Assembly (NCBI RefSeq): GCF_014199595.1 | Contig: NZ_JACHNX010000002.1 | Location: forward strand, 372,001 to 436,000 | Length of the DNA: 64,000 bases | Source of the DNA: Sphingomonas yabuuchiae | Lineage (GTDB): Bacteria; Pseudomonadota; Alphaproteobacteria; Sphingomonadales; Sphingomonadaceae | Direction of reading: 5' to 3' | In this document: one piece after another, positions 6,999-15,280 of the stretch | Layout of the letters: each line of letters begins with the position of its first letter | How positions within the stretch are numbered: position 1 is the first letter of the stretch | The notes under the pieces: generated by a model | The model's input: only the letters and a program-made list of their open reading frames with translations | Databases searched by the model: none | Told to the model about the DNA's origin: nothing | Position numbers and translations under genes: made by a program

Positions 6999-7142
6999 TC
7001 ATCGCGGCATCCGCAGGCACGATGCCAGCGAACTGATCCAGAGCTTAGTAGCTAGAATTGCAGGTGCTATAGGTAGCTATAAGCGATTTGAGACAGTAGC
7101 CCGTTCTGGCAATCGTTTTGCCATGCGATTAAGAGCTTTGAC

Positions 7143-8648
7143 ATGAAGGTTGGCGCACATGACGGTCCAGCACCGCTCGGCCACATGTGGCTGCGGGCCC
7201 ATTTCGGGCTCCGCGCCCCCGCGCCCCATGTGGAAAGCTATGTCATCGCTGGGGCACGCCGGACCGAAACCAACGGGTCGAACATGGTCGAGCTTTATCC
7301 GCGCGCCTATGCCACCGGCGATGACGTCGTCGCCAATCTACGGTTCGCGTTGCGATATGAGCCGCTGGATCTGGGCACGCTGTCCGCCGCGTTCGCGGCC
7401 ATTTCTGCCGATACCATAGCGGACTGGGTTCGCCGGGAACCAAGCGGGAGCTATGCGCGACGGGCGTGGTTTCTGTACGAGTATCTAACAGGCGACGTCC
7501 TTGCTGTGCCCGATGCCACGGCGGGCAATTATGTCGAGGTGCTTGACCCCGCCAAGCACATCACCGCCGCCCGTCGCAATTCTGCGCGCCACCGCGTGAT
7601 CGACAATCTGCTCGGCGTACCTGGGCTGTGCCCTACCGTCCGCCGGACGCCGCGCCTTGCGGCACAGATCGATGTCCATATCGATGCCGAGGCGCGGGCG
7701 ATCATCGAGCGGTACGATCCGGCGGTGCTGGCGCGGGCGGTCCGCTACCTGTTCACCAAGGAAACCCGTTCGTCCTTCGCGATCGAGGGCGAAACGCCGA
7801 CCCCGGACCGCACCGAACGGTTCGTCGCCGCGCTGCGATCGGCCTCGCGCTTCGACGTCGGGGACGAGGCGGCCATCGTTCGCCTGCAGAACATGATCGT
7901 CGATCCGCGCTATGCGGCCACTGGCTGGCGAACGTTCCAGAATTTCGTCGGCGAGACGACGGTCGATTTCCGTGAGGAGGTGCACTTCATCTGCCCCCGG
8001 CCAGAGGACGTGCCGTCGCTGATGGCGGGATGGATGGCACTGACCGCGCGAATGCTGGAAGACGCAGTCGAGCCCGTCGTCGCGGCGGCGGTCGCCGCCT
8101 TCGCCTTCGTCTTCATCCACCCGTTCGAGGACGGCAACGGCCGCATCCACCGCTTCATCGTTCACCATGTGCTGAGCCGGACGGGCTTCAGCCCGGATGA
8201 TCTGATCTTCCCGGTCTCGGCCGCGATCGTGCGCGACCAGCGCAGCTATGACGCGGTGCTGGAGCGCTTCTCGCAACCGCTATTCGCCGCAATCGACTGG
8301 GCGTGGACCAACGAGCGGGAGATCAGCGTCCGCAACGACACCGCATCGCTCTACCGCTATTTCGACGCGACGCCGTTCGTCGAATATCTCTACGACCGGG
8401 TGGTCGACACCGTCCGCACAGACCTGCACGAACAACTCGGCTTCCTGACCGTGTTCGATCAGGCGATGGAAGGGGTGCGGACGATCGTCGACATGCCCGA
8501 CCGGCGCGCGGCGTTGCTGATCCGCCTGATGCTCCAGAATGGGGGACAACTGTCGGCGGCGAAGCGGGGTCAGTTCGCAGAACTGACCGACGACGAGGTC
8601 CGCGCGATGGAAGCGGTAGTGCAGGCGGCGATGACGGAGATTGGGTAA
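7143..8648 (+). CDS. Fic/DOC family protein, predicted AMPylator with inhibitory motif
   Basis: The 501-aa protein has the canonical Fic active-site loop HPFEDGNGRIHR at residues 326-337. The His is the catalytic base and GNGR binds the nucleotide phosphates. The inhibitory motif (S/T)xxxE(G/N) appears upstream as SFAIEG (211-216), so this is the self-inhibited class whose Glu blocks ATP binding until released. The first about 180 residues may be a regulatory or target-recognition region, and the C-terminal about 120 residues are helical. Predicted activity is transfer of AMP (or another NMP) to a protein Ser, Thr or Tyr. It stands alone, with palindromes 380-540 bp upstream. It could be a housekeeping regulator, a toxin or an element-borne gene. 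Confidence 0.9.
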   Translation: MKVGAHDGPAPLGHMWLRAHFGLRAPAPHVESYVIAGARRTETNGSNMVELYPRAYATGDDVVANLRFALRYEPLDLGTLSAAFAAISADTIADWVRREPSGSYARRAWFLYEYLTGDVLAVPDATAGNYVEVLDPAKHITAARRNSARHRVIDNLLGVPGLCPTVRRTPRLAAQIDVHIDAEARAIIERYDPAVLARAVRYLFTKETRSSFAIEGETPTPDRTERFVAALRSASRFDVGDEAAIVRLQNMIVDPRYAATGWRTFQNFVGETTVDFREEVHFICPRPEDVPSLMAGWMALTARMLEDAVEPVVAAAVAAFAFVFIHPFEDGNGRIHRFIVHHVLSRTGFSPDDLIFPVSAAIVRDQRSYDAVLERFSQPLFAAIDWAWTNEREISVRNDTASLYRYFDATPFVEYLYDRVVDTVRTDLHEQLGFLTVFDQAMEGVRTIVDMPDRRAALLIRLMLQNGGQLSAAKRGQFAELTDDEVRAMEAVVQAAMTEIG

Positions 8649-8688
8649 GGGCTTTCTGCCGGCGGTGTAGCTTCCGCCTGCACGGCCG

Positions 8689-9081
8689 TTAGCCCGTCCA
8701 GCGTCTGCGTGGCTCCTTGCGAGCCGTTGCGATCGTGTCGGCATTCCGCTCGTCGATACCAATCACGTGCTTGGCGGAAAAAGGAAGCTCGGTGCCAAGC
8801 CAGAACTCGTCATTCTCGGTGATAGCGTAGGGTTCGTTATCGAGGATTCCGAGATATCCATCCGGTGTCCGTTCTCGAACCAGGACCCACATGCGCTCGA
8901 CCGAGACATCCTCGTCCGGGTCGTCCACACTGATGCAAAAGATCAGCTTGGCGAGGTCGCCGACCTCCAGGCTTTCCCGCCTATGTCGATCTGGAATCCA
9001 GAACGTGCCGGGCGCTTCCGCATGTCTTGCTTCGCCATCTTCAAGGCACCATCCGTCGATTTCGAAATCCGGCTCACGCAT
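8689..9081 (-). CDS. DUF2314/DUF2185-like small protein
   Basis: In this 130-aa protein, the pattern TFWIP..., DLAKLIF, ERMWV, GYLGILDNEP, then EFWLGTEL and HVIGI resembles the DUF2314/DUF2185 fold, found in many small cytosolic proteins and in some immunity-type proteins of polymorphic toxin systems. It begins 10 bp after the stop of the 210-aa gene, so the two form an operon. Its function is unknown. An immunity role would need a linked toxin, and none is obvious. Confidence 0.5.
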   Translation of the reverse strand: MREPDFEIDGWCLEDGEARHAEAPGTFWIPDRHRRESLEVGDLAKLIFCISVDDPDEDVSVERMWVLVRERTPDGYLGILDNEPYAITENDEFWLGTELPFSAKHVIGIDERNADTIATARKEPRRRWTG

Positions 9082-9091
9082 GAGACCATGG

Positions 9092-9724
9092 TTAGCGGCA
9101 AGGGCGAGGGCCGCAAGGTGCCATAGATGCGCCGAAAGCGGCAGCTTCCAGTCGGTTCGTTAAATGGAAGCCGACATATTCGTCGCGGCGATAGGCTCGT
9201 CGCAATTCGCTGGCATAACGTGATCGATAATACGCATTCCAATAGCTTGTCACCCGACGCTTGGTCGTGGCCCAGAATGCTTGATTGTCGATGATGAACG
9301 CCGCCAGAATTTGCTGGACTTCTGGCGTGAGTGCCTCGGATACGTCGTCCAATATCTCGACGATGTACTCCCCCAAGAGCGCGACGATGAACGGTGCGCC
9401 CCATGGTTGTAGATCGGCCAGCAGGTCGCGAGCAGCGCGTTGTCGCTCATACCCATCGTTGCTGCGGGTCTGCAAAGCGCGCACGAACGGCCATGCATCG
9501 TCGTCATGGCTGACCGGCAGTTTTCCAGACATGAAATACAGACGCGCCGGGATCGATACGGTTTGTCCCATCGTGCAGACGGAAAAGCGCTCGGTCCATT
9601 GCCGATCAGCAAGCCCCCGAGCCACGATTTTGGCGGCCTTCAACGCAGCGGGACAATGCTCTATAGGAAAGGCCTCGGCGAGCATCCCAGCCCCGATGTC
9701 GGTGAGCATCTCTTCGTTGGCCAT
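9092..9724 (-). CDS. hypothetical protein
   Basis: The 210-aa, mainly helical protein has no signal peptide. A hydrophobic stretch at about residues 108-125 (GAPFIVALLGEYIVEILDDV) is probably a buried helix instead of a membrane span. It is the first gene of a two-gene operon with the DUF2314-like gene 10 bp downstream. Family unknown. It lies at the right edge of the accessory region. Confidence 0.55.
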   Translation of the reverse strand: MANEEMLTDIGAGMLAEAFPIEHCPAALKAAKIVARGLADRQWTERFSVCTMGQTVSIPARLYFMSGKLPVSHDDDAWPFVRALQTRSNDGYERQRAARDLLADLQPWGAPFIVALLGEYIVEILDDVSEALTPEVQQILAAFIIDNQAFWATTKRRVTSYWNAYYRSRYASELRRAYRRDEYVGFHLTNRLEAAAFGASMAPCGPRPCR

Positions 9725-9920
9725 TCCAGCACCATAGTCTATGGCTTGGCGCGCGCAATCGAGCGACCTGAAGGCATCAACGCCAATCTGCCGACTGACC
9801 GAGTCGGGCCTGAAGTTGATAAGCCATTGTTTATGATGCTCAATTCCTCGCCTTCAACCATGGCGGTTTGTTGTCGATTCCCTTCACCCGCTCCATCGCT
9901 TCGATGGCGGCCGGGTCATC

Positions 9921-10898
9921 CTAGACCCGGTAATAATCCCGATACCAGGCGACAAAATGCTCCAACCCTTCGGCCAGCGCGACCTTGGGCGCATAGCCGG
10001 TCAGCGCGTTGAGCTTCGACACATCGGCATAGGTGGCGGTCACGTCGCCCGGCTGCATCGGCTTCATGATCTTGATCGCGTCGCGACCCAGCGTCCGCTC
10101 GAGCGTGGAGATCATGTCCATTAATCCGACCGGCTGGCTGTCGCCGATGTTCAGGATGCGGTGACTACCGCGCTCGGGCGGGTGGTCCAGCGCACCCACG
10201 ATGCCGTCGACAATGTCTGCGATATAGGTGAAGTCGCGCGCCATCCGGCCCTCGCCGAAAATCTCGATCGGCTCGCCGTTCAGGATTTTCCGGGTGAACG
10301 AGAAATAGGCCATGTCCGGCCGACCCCATGGGCCATAGACGGTGAAGAAGCGCAGCCCCGTCTGCGGAAAGCCATAGAGCGTCGCGTAGGACTGGCTCAT
10401 CAATTCGCACGCCCGCTTGGTGGCGGCATAGAGCGATACGGGCGCGACGGACGGCTCGTCCTCGCTGAACCCCTGCCCGCCCATCGGCTTGTCGCCATAG
10501 ACCGAACTGGACGAGGCATAGACGAGGTGAACGAAGCCCGGCTGGTGGCGACAGGCCTCCAGCACCGCGAGTTGCCCGCCGATATTGGAGCGTTCATAGG
10601 CGAAGGGATGGTCGATGCTGTGGCGCACGCCCGCCTGCGCCGCGAGATGGACGACGCGGTCGGCGCCATACTCTCGCAACAGCGCGGCGACGGCTTCGGC
10701 ATCCGCCACATCCATCGCATGGAAGGAAAATCCGGGAACGCCCAGCAAACTGGCAAGCCGCGCCTGCTTCAATGCCGGTTCGTAATAGTCGTTGAGATTA
10801 TCGATCCCGATGACCGTTTCACCGCGTGCGAGCAGGCGATGGGCGGTGGCATGACCGATAAAGCCCGCTACACCAGTGACGAGGATGGGGGCGGACAT
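9921..10898 (-). CDS. NAD-dependent epimerase, probably UDP-glucuronate 4-epimerase
   Basis: The 325-aa extended SDR is predicted to interconvert UDP-glucuronate and UDP-galacturonate for cell-surface polysaccharide. It shows the Rossmann motif GVAGFIG (residues 9-15), the early IDNLNDYY segment typical of UDP-glucuronate epimerases, a Ser-rich strand (YASSSSVYG) and the catalytic YAATK. The start at MSAPILVTG (10898) is preferred to an ATG 24 bases upstream because the family begins at this point. After its TAG the same frame continues for 26 sense codons, which is reported separately. It stands alone in this strand and marks the start of the core genome here. Confidence 0.8.
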   Translation of the reverse strand: MSAPILVTGVAGFIGHATAHRLLARGETVIGIDNLNDYYEPALKQARLASLLGVPGFSFHAMDVADAEAVAALLREYGADRVVHLAAQAGVRHSIDHPFAYERSNIGGQLAVLEACRHQPGFVHLVYASSSSVYGDKPMGGQGFSEDEPSVAPVSLYAATKRACELMSQSYATLYGFPQTGLRFFTVYGPWGRPDMAYFSFTRKILNGEPIEIFGEGRMARDFTYIADIVDGIVGALDHPPERGSHRILNIGDSQPVGLMDMISTLERTLGRDAIKIMKPMQPGDVTATYADVSKLNALTGYAPKVALAEGLEHFVAWYRDYYRV

Positions 10899-11076
10899 TC
10901 GTCTAGAGTCCCAGAACCGCATCGGGGCGAACGATCCGCCCTGTTCCAGTCACCGCAATCCGCATCCGGAACCACTCCATATCATCGACCATTCGGGACA
11001 GGCACACGCTGCCCCATGACCCGCCTTTAGGGCGCCAGTCTTGAAAAAGTACGAACAATTCAAAAGGATCGTCGGC

Positions 11077-11847
11077 TCAGATGCCGCCCGCGATGACGTC
11101 GCGACCATCGGCTTCCAGCGCGAGGGTCAGATCCCGCAGACAGGCATCGACCTGCGCCGCATCGGGGCTTCGCACGACGAAATTCGCCCCCGTCCGGCCC
11201 TCGCGGAAAAAAGGATAGCTGCCGATCGCCACGCCCTCATGCGTCTTTTCGGTCTGACGGAGCAGCTCAGCGACCTCGCTCTCGCCGACCCAGCAGCCGA
11301 TGGTTCCCGACACGACCGGGCGGCCGCCCTCCAGCGTGCCGGTCAACGCGTCGAGCATGCCAGCGGTGATGTGTGGCACGCCGGCCATGATGAAGATGTT
11401 GCCGATGCGGATGCCCGGCGCGCCCGACACGCGATTGGGGATCAGCGAGGCGCCTTCCGGCGTCCGCGCCATCCGGGCGCGGGCGACAGTCACCCCGCCG
11501 CGTGTCGTATAATAATCCTCCAGGATCGCGCGGGCTTCGGGATGCTCGATGACCGGCACGCCCAGCGCCGCCGCGATCGCGTCCACCGTAATGTCGTCGT
11601 GCGTCGGCCCGATGCCGCCGGTGGTGAACAGATAGTCGTTGCGCACACGCAGCGTGTTGACCGCTTCGCCGATCGCGTCCGGCCGGTCGGCGACGACCCG
11701 CACCTCGGCCAGCCTTATACCCTGCACGTTCAACCAAGCGGCGAGCTGCGCGATGTTGCGATCCTGCGTCCGGCCCGAGAGGATTTCGTCGCCGATGACG
11801 ATCAGCGCGGCGGTCCAGATACGCTCGGATGGGGTCGCGGTTTCCAT
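11077..11847 (-). CDS. competence/damage-inducible protein A-like (CinA N-terminal, molybdopterin-binding fold)
   Basis: The 256-aa protein consists of the MoCF/MogA-like domain of CinA: LIVIGDEILSGRTQDRN near the start, then TTGGIGPTHDD at about residues 78-88. CinA proteins of this class hydrolyse ADP-ribose or related pyrophosphates. The C-terminal NMN-deamidase domain of full-length CinA is absent, as in many alphaproteobacteria where it is a separate gene. The start at 11847 (METATP) is favoured over an upstream ATG at 11883, because it leaves about 50 bp before the divergent map gene for promoters. Confidence 0.75.
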   Translation of the reverse strand: METATPSERIWTAALIVIGDEILSGRTQDRNIAQLAAWLNVQGIRLAEVRVVADRPDAIGEAVNTLRVRNDYLFTTGGIGPTHDDITVDAIAAALGVPVIEHPEARAILEDYYTTRGGVTVARARMARTPEGASLIPNRVSGAPGIRIGNIFIMAGVPHITAGMLDALTGTLEGGRPVVSGTIGCWVGESEVAELLRQTEKTHEGVAIGSYPFFREGRTGANFVVRSPDAAQVDACLRDLTLALEADGRDVIAGGI

Positions 11848-11897
11848 GCGCCCGACATAGCCTCGCAAAAACGGTCGCGCCACGCTATATCGCCGTC

Positions 11898-12725
11898 ATG
11901 ACCGATTATGTGACCGTTTCCGCCGACGCGCCCCAGGGGCGGACCGGCGCGATCAAGCTCTGGGGCCGCGAGGCGTTCGACGGGATGCACAAGGCGGGCC
12001 GTCTGGCCGCCGAGACGCTGGACATGCTGGTCCCGCACATGGTGCCGGGGGTCAGCACCGCCGAGATCAACCGCCTGATCCACCAGTTCATCCTCGAGCG
12101 CGGCGGCGTGCCCGCGACCCTGGGCTATCGCGGTTACACCCATTCGACCTGCATCTCGATCAACCATGTCGTCTGCCACGGCATTCCGTCCGAAAAGACG
12201 TTGAAGTCGGGCGATATTGTCAATGTCGACGTCACCCCGATCGTCGATGGCTGGCATGGCGATACGAGCCGCATGTACCTGATCGGCGACGTGCCGCTCA
12301 AGGCGCGCAAGCTGGTCGAGGTGACCTATGAGTGCCTGATGCTCGGCATCGAGCAGGCCAGGCCCGGCAATCATATGGGCGATGTCGCCCATGCCATTCA
12401 GCAGCATGCCGAGAAGCATCGTTACGGCGTGGTCCGCGATTTTTGCGGCCATGGTCTGGGCCTGTTGTTCCACGACGCGCCCGAAGTCGTCCATGTCGGC
12501 CGCCCCGGCACCGGCCCCGAGCTGAAGCCCGGCATGATCTTCACCATCGAACCGATGATCAATATCGGCCGCCCCGACGTGAAGCTGCTCGATGACGGCT
12601 GGACGGCGGTAACACGCGACCGCTCGCTGTCGGCACAATTCGAGCATTCGATCGGCATCACCGAAGAGGGCTGCGAAATCTTTACGCTCAGCCCGGCGGG
12701 CTATAGCCAGCCGCCTTATATCTAA
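11898..12725 (+). CDS. map: methionine aminopeptidase, type I
   Basis: The 275-aa enzyme removes the initiator methionine from nascent proteins. It has the pita-bread fold signatures: NVDVTPIVDGWHGD with the first two metal Asp residues, FCGHGLG with the metal His, FTIEPM and QFEHSIGIT with the two metal Glu residues. The length is typical of type I enzymes with a slightly extended N-terminus. The ATG at 11898 (MTDYVTV) is chosen because upstream codons are not family-like. It is followed by the UbiB-like kinase gene after 4 bp, so they may be co-transcribed. Confidence 0.95.
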   Translation: MTDYVTVSADAPQGRTGAIKLWGREAFDGMHKAGRLAAETLDMLVPHMVPGVSTAEINRLIHQFILERGGVPATLGYRGYTHSTCISINHVVCHGIPSEKTLKSGDIVNVDVTPIVDGWHGDTSRMYLIGDVPLKARKLVEVTYECLMLGIEQARPGNHMGDVAHAIQQHAEKHRYGVVRDFCGHGLGLLFHDAPEVVHVGRPGTGPELKPGMIFTIEPMINIGRPDVKLLDDGWTAVTRDRSLSAQFEHSIGITEEGCEIFTLSPAGYSQPPYI

Positions 12726-12729
12726 GGCC

Positions 12730-14244
12730 ATGATGCTGGGTGCGATCCGGGTTGCGGCACGCGACCGCACCCGACTGGCCGAGGTGATCGCCACCACCTC
12801 GCGCTTCGGGTTGGACGTGCTGTTGGCGCGGCTCGGGCTCGATCCGGCGCGGCGGGATCCGGACGCCCTGCCCTTCGACCTTCCCGCCCGCACCCGACAG
12901 GCGATGGAAGCCCTCGGCCCGGTCTGGGTCAAGCTCGGCCAAATCCTGGCCACCCGCGCCGACCTGCTGCCGCCCGAATGGATTGCCGAGCTCGAACAAC
13001 TCCATAGCGCCGCTCCGCGCCTGCCCTTCGCCGATTTGCGCGAACAGGTGGAAGCCGCGCTGGGCGAGCCGCCCGAGACCGCCTTTGCCCGGTTCGATCC
13101 CGAGCCGCTGGCCGCCGCTTCGATCGCGCAAGTCCATCGTGCCGCGCTGGCGGATGGCACGGAGGTCGTTCTCAAGATCCGCCGCCCCGGCATCCGCCCC
13201 GTGATGGAAGCCGACCTGCGCCTGCTGACCCAATTCGCCGTGATGGTCGAGGCAACCAATGCCGAAGCCCGGCGCTATGGCGCGGTACGAATGGTGCGCG
13301 AGCTCGGCCGCGACATCCTGGAAGAACTCGACTTCACCAACGAAGGCCGTAACGCCGACCGCATGCGTGAGGATTTCGCAGGCGACACGCGGGTGGTCGT
13401 CCCGACGATCCACTGGGCGCAGACGTCCGAAACGCTGCTGGTGATGGACTTCATCGAAGGCGTGCCGCCGCGCAACGCCGCGATCCTGCAACAGGCCGGG
13501 ATCGATCCGTCGGCCATCGCCTCGGCGGGGGCGGACATCGTGCTCGACATGACGCTCATCAACGGGCGCTTCCATGGCGACCCGCATCCGGGCAACCTGC
13601 TCTGTCTGCCCGGCAACCGGATCGCCATGCTCGACCTAGGCCTGATCGGCCATGTTTCCCCGCGTCGGCGCGAAGAGGTAATCGCCTTTACCCAATCGAT
13701 CGCGAACAGCGACCCGGCCTTGCTGGCAGAGACGCTGAAGCAATGGTCGCAAACCGATGATATTGTACCCGAACGCTTTCAGGCGGTCGCCGACCGGCTG
13801 GTGGCCCGGCATGGTGGCGGCGCGTTGCGTCTGGCGGCGATCCTCGGCGACATATTCCCGGTACTGCGCGAAGAACGCATCGTCCTGCAGCCCGACATGC
13901 TGCTGCTGTTCAAGGCGCTCATCACCATCGATGGCGTGCTGAGCGGCATCCAGCCCGACTTCGACCTGTCGGCCGCGCTGCGCCGGGCCAGCGCACGAAT
14001 CGTCGAGGCGCGTCTCGCCCCCGAACGCTGGACCAGGCGGGCCGCAGCGCTGGTGCTGGAGCTCGACCGGCTGGGCGACGACCTCCCCCGCCTGATCCGC
14101 GCGACCACTCGCAAGCTGGAGAGCGAGCAGTCGGGCCTTTCCACCAATGACATCGAAGCGGCGATCCGCACCGGCGCAGGCTGGATCGCGGCCGCACTGG
14201 CCTTTTCCGGCGTCGCCATCGCGGTGGCGATGCGGCTGGGTTAG
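12730..14244 (+). CDS. AarF/UbiB-family atypical protein kinase
   Basis: The 504-aa ABC1/AarF/UbiB family member probably supports ubiquinone biosynthesis as an ATPase-like factor at the membrane. Signatures visible are the family KxGQ motif as KLGQ (68-71), the Ala-rich nucleotide loop AAASIAQVHRA, the catalytic segment GDPHPGNLL, and LDLGLIG in place of DFG. A C-terminal hydrophobic segment (GWIAAALAFSGVAIAVAMRL) would anchor it in the inner membrane. The gene starts 4 bp after map. Its 3' end overlaps the convergent HExxH gene by four bases. Whether it is UbiB itself or a paralogue cannot be settled from the sequence alone. Confidence 0.88.
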   Translation: MMLGAIRVAARDRTRLAEVIATTSRFGLDVLLARLGLDPARRDPDALPFDLPARTRQAMEALGPVWVKLGQILATRADLLPPEWIAELEQLHSAAPRLPFADLREQVEAALGEPPETAFARFDPEPLAAASIAQVHRAALADGTEVVLKIRRPGIRPVMEADLRLLTQFAVMVEATNAEARRYGAVRMVRELGRDILEELDFTNEGRNADRMREDFAGDTRVVVPTIHWAQTSETLLVMDFIEGVPPRNAAILQQAGIDPSAIASAGADIVLDMTLINGRFHGDPHPGNLLCLPGNRIAMLDLGLIGHVSPRRREEVIAFTQSIANSDPALLAETLKQWSQTDDIVPERFQAVADRLVARHGGGALRLAAILGDIFPVLREERIVLQPDMLLLFKALITIDGVLSGIQPDFDLSAALRRASARIVEARLAPERWTRRAAALVLELDRLGDDLPRLIRATTRKLESEQSGLSTNDIEAAIRTGAGWIAAALAFSGVAIAVAMRLG

Positions 14245-15182
14245 TTCAGCCGCTTCAATTGATCACCAAGACCGAAGGGATGGCGGCGATACTCCTCGCG
14301 CCAATTCACGCCGGCTTGCTCCAGCATCTCTGCTTCGATCGCGCCATAGACGTATAATGCGTTTCGTTTCCAGACCTTCAAGCCTTGGTCGCGAACCGCG
14401 CGTAAGCTCGTTGCAAGTCCGCTCCAGCGTCCCGCCGAGTCGTTGCGCATGGCGGCATCGCCTTGCCGGGCCAGGGTCAGTTCGGTCCAGCGCGCAACGC
14501 CCTCCTGACCGACCTGAAATTCATAATAGCGCTGATCCACTGGACTGACCTTCGCCAGCGCCGCCTCACGCGCCGTCACATAGGCATTGGTCGCAGAACG
14601 ACGCTCCTGTGGTGACTTGGCGTCCAGAAAGGCCAAGGCCGCATTCCCCATAGTCAAAAAGGCCGCCCCTACTTCAGGGTCGGCATAGGGGAATGGATAA
14701 TTGAGCATCCAACTGCCATCGCTCGATCCAGTACTTAAGCCCAATGCTTCCACTGTTCGGGCATAGTTGGGCATATGCGACTGATAGAGATGGAATGCCT
14801 CGTGGAGCACCGAGGCCTTCCAATAGGCGGCGCTCATTTGCAAGGCCTCGGGATAACCGATCGCGATTGTCTCGCCGCCCGCAAAGAAATCGGCAGCGGC
14901 GGAAAGGTCGATATCCAGTTCACGAGGTCGGGTCTGCAACGAACATTTTGTCAACGTATCACGCCCAGCTGACGTAAAGCCCTTGATCGCCCGGTGACAA
15001 AACAGGGTCTCGCGCGCCGGTCCGATCAGCACCAAGTCCAGGGGCACTTTGTCAAAGTCCGGCCAAAGACGGTTTCCAGCACCCTGATAGATATGCTGTA
15101 CCTCTGCCAGCATCGCCCGCTCCCGCTCGGGCGGCAGTTCACCCCCCACCAGAGCTGCACCCATCATCAACGCCAGGATCAT
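14241..15182 (-). CDS. exported HExxH-motif protein, putative zinc metallopeptidase
   Basis: The 313-aa protein begins with a short hydrophobic leader (MILALMMGAALVGG), suggesting export. Around residues 125-131 it has HEAFHLYQSH, which fits the zincin HExxH motif. A further Glu that could be the third ligand lies near the EFQVGQEGVARW segment. The rest is helical. The family is not recognised. It is convergent with the AarF gene and overlaps its stop by four bases, and it is divergent from purL. A peptidase function is plausible but not proven by one motif. Confidence 0.6.
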   Translation of the reverse strand: MILALMMGAALVGGELPPERERAMLAEVQHIYQGAGNRLWPDFDKVPLDLVLIGPARETLFCHRAIKGFTSAGRDTLTKCSLQTRPRELDIDLSAAADFFAGGETIAIGYPEALQMSAAYWKASVLHEAFHLYQSHMPNYARTVEALGLSTGSSDGSWMLNYPFPYADPEVGAAFLTMGNAALAFLDAKSPQERRSATNAYVTAREAALAKVSPVDQRYYEFQVGQEGVARWTELTLARQGDAAMRNDSAGRWSGLATSLRAVRDQGLKVWKRNALYVYGAIEAEMLEQAGVNWREEYRRHPFGLGDQLKRLN

Positions 15183-15280
15183 CGCGCCACCCCCTCGCCT
15201 GTTGCCCGATGGAGATCATGACGCGTCCTGCGCAAGACCGATAGTGACGAACCCGCGACACCACGTTAAAGGCGCGGGCC

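Noticed and set aside
3892..9724. Complete integrative conjugative element
   Set aside because: Only a relaxase-like fragment and small genes are present. No integrase, type IV secretion genes, tRNA attachment site or direct repeats were seen.
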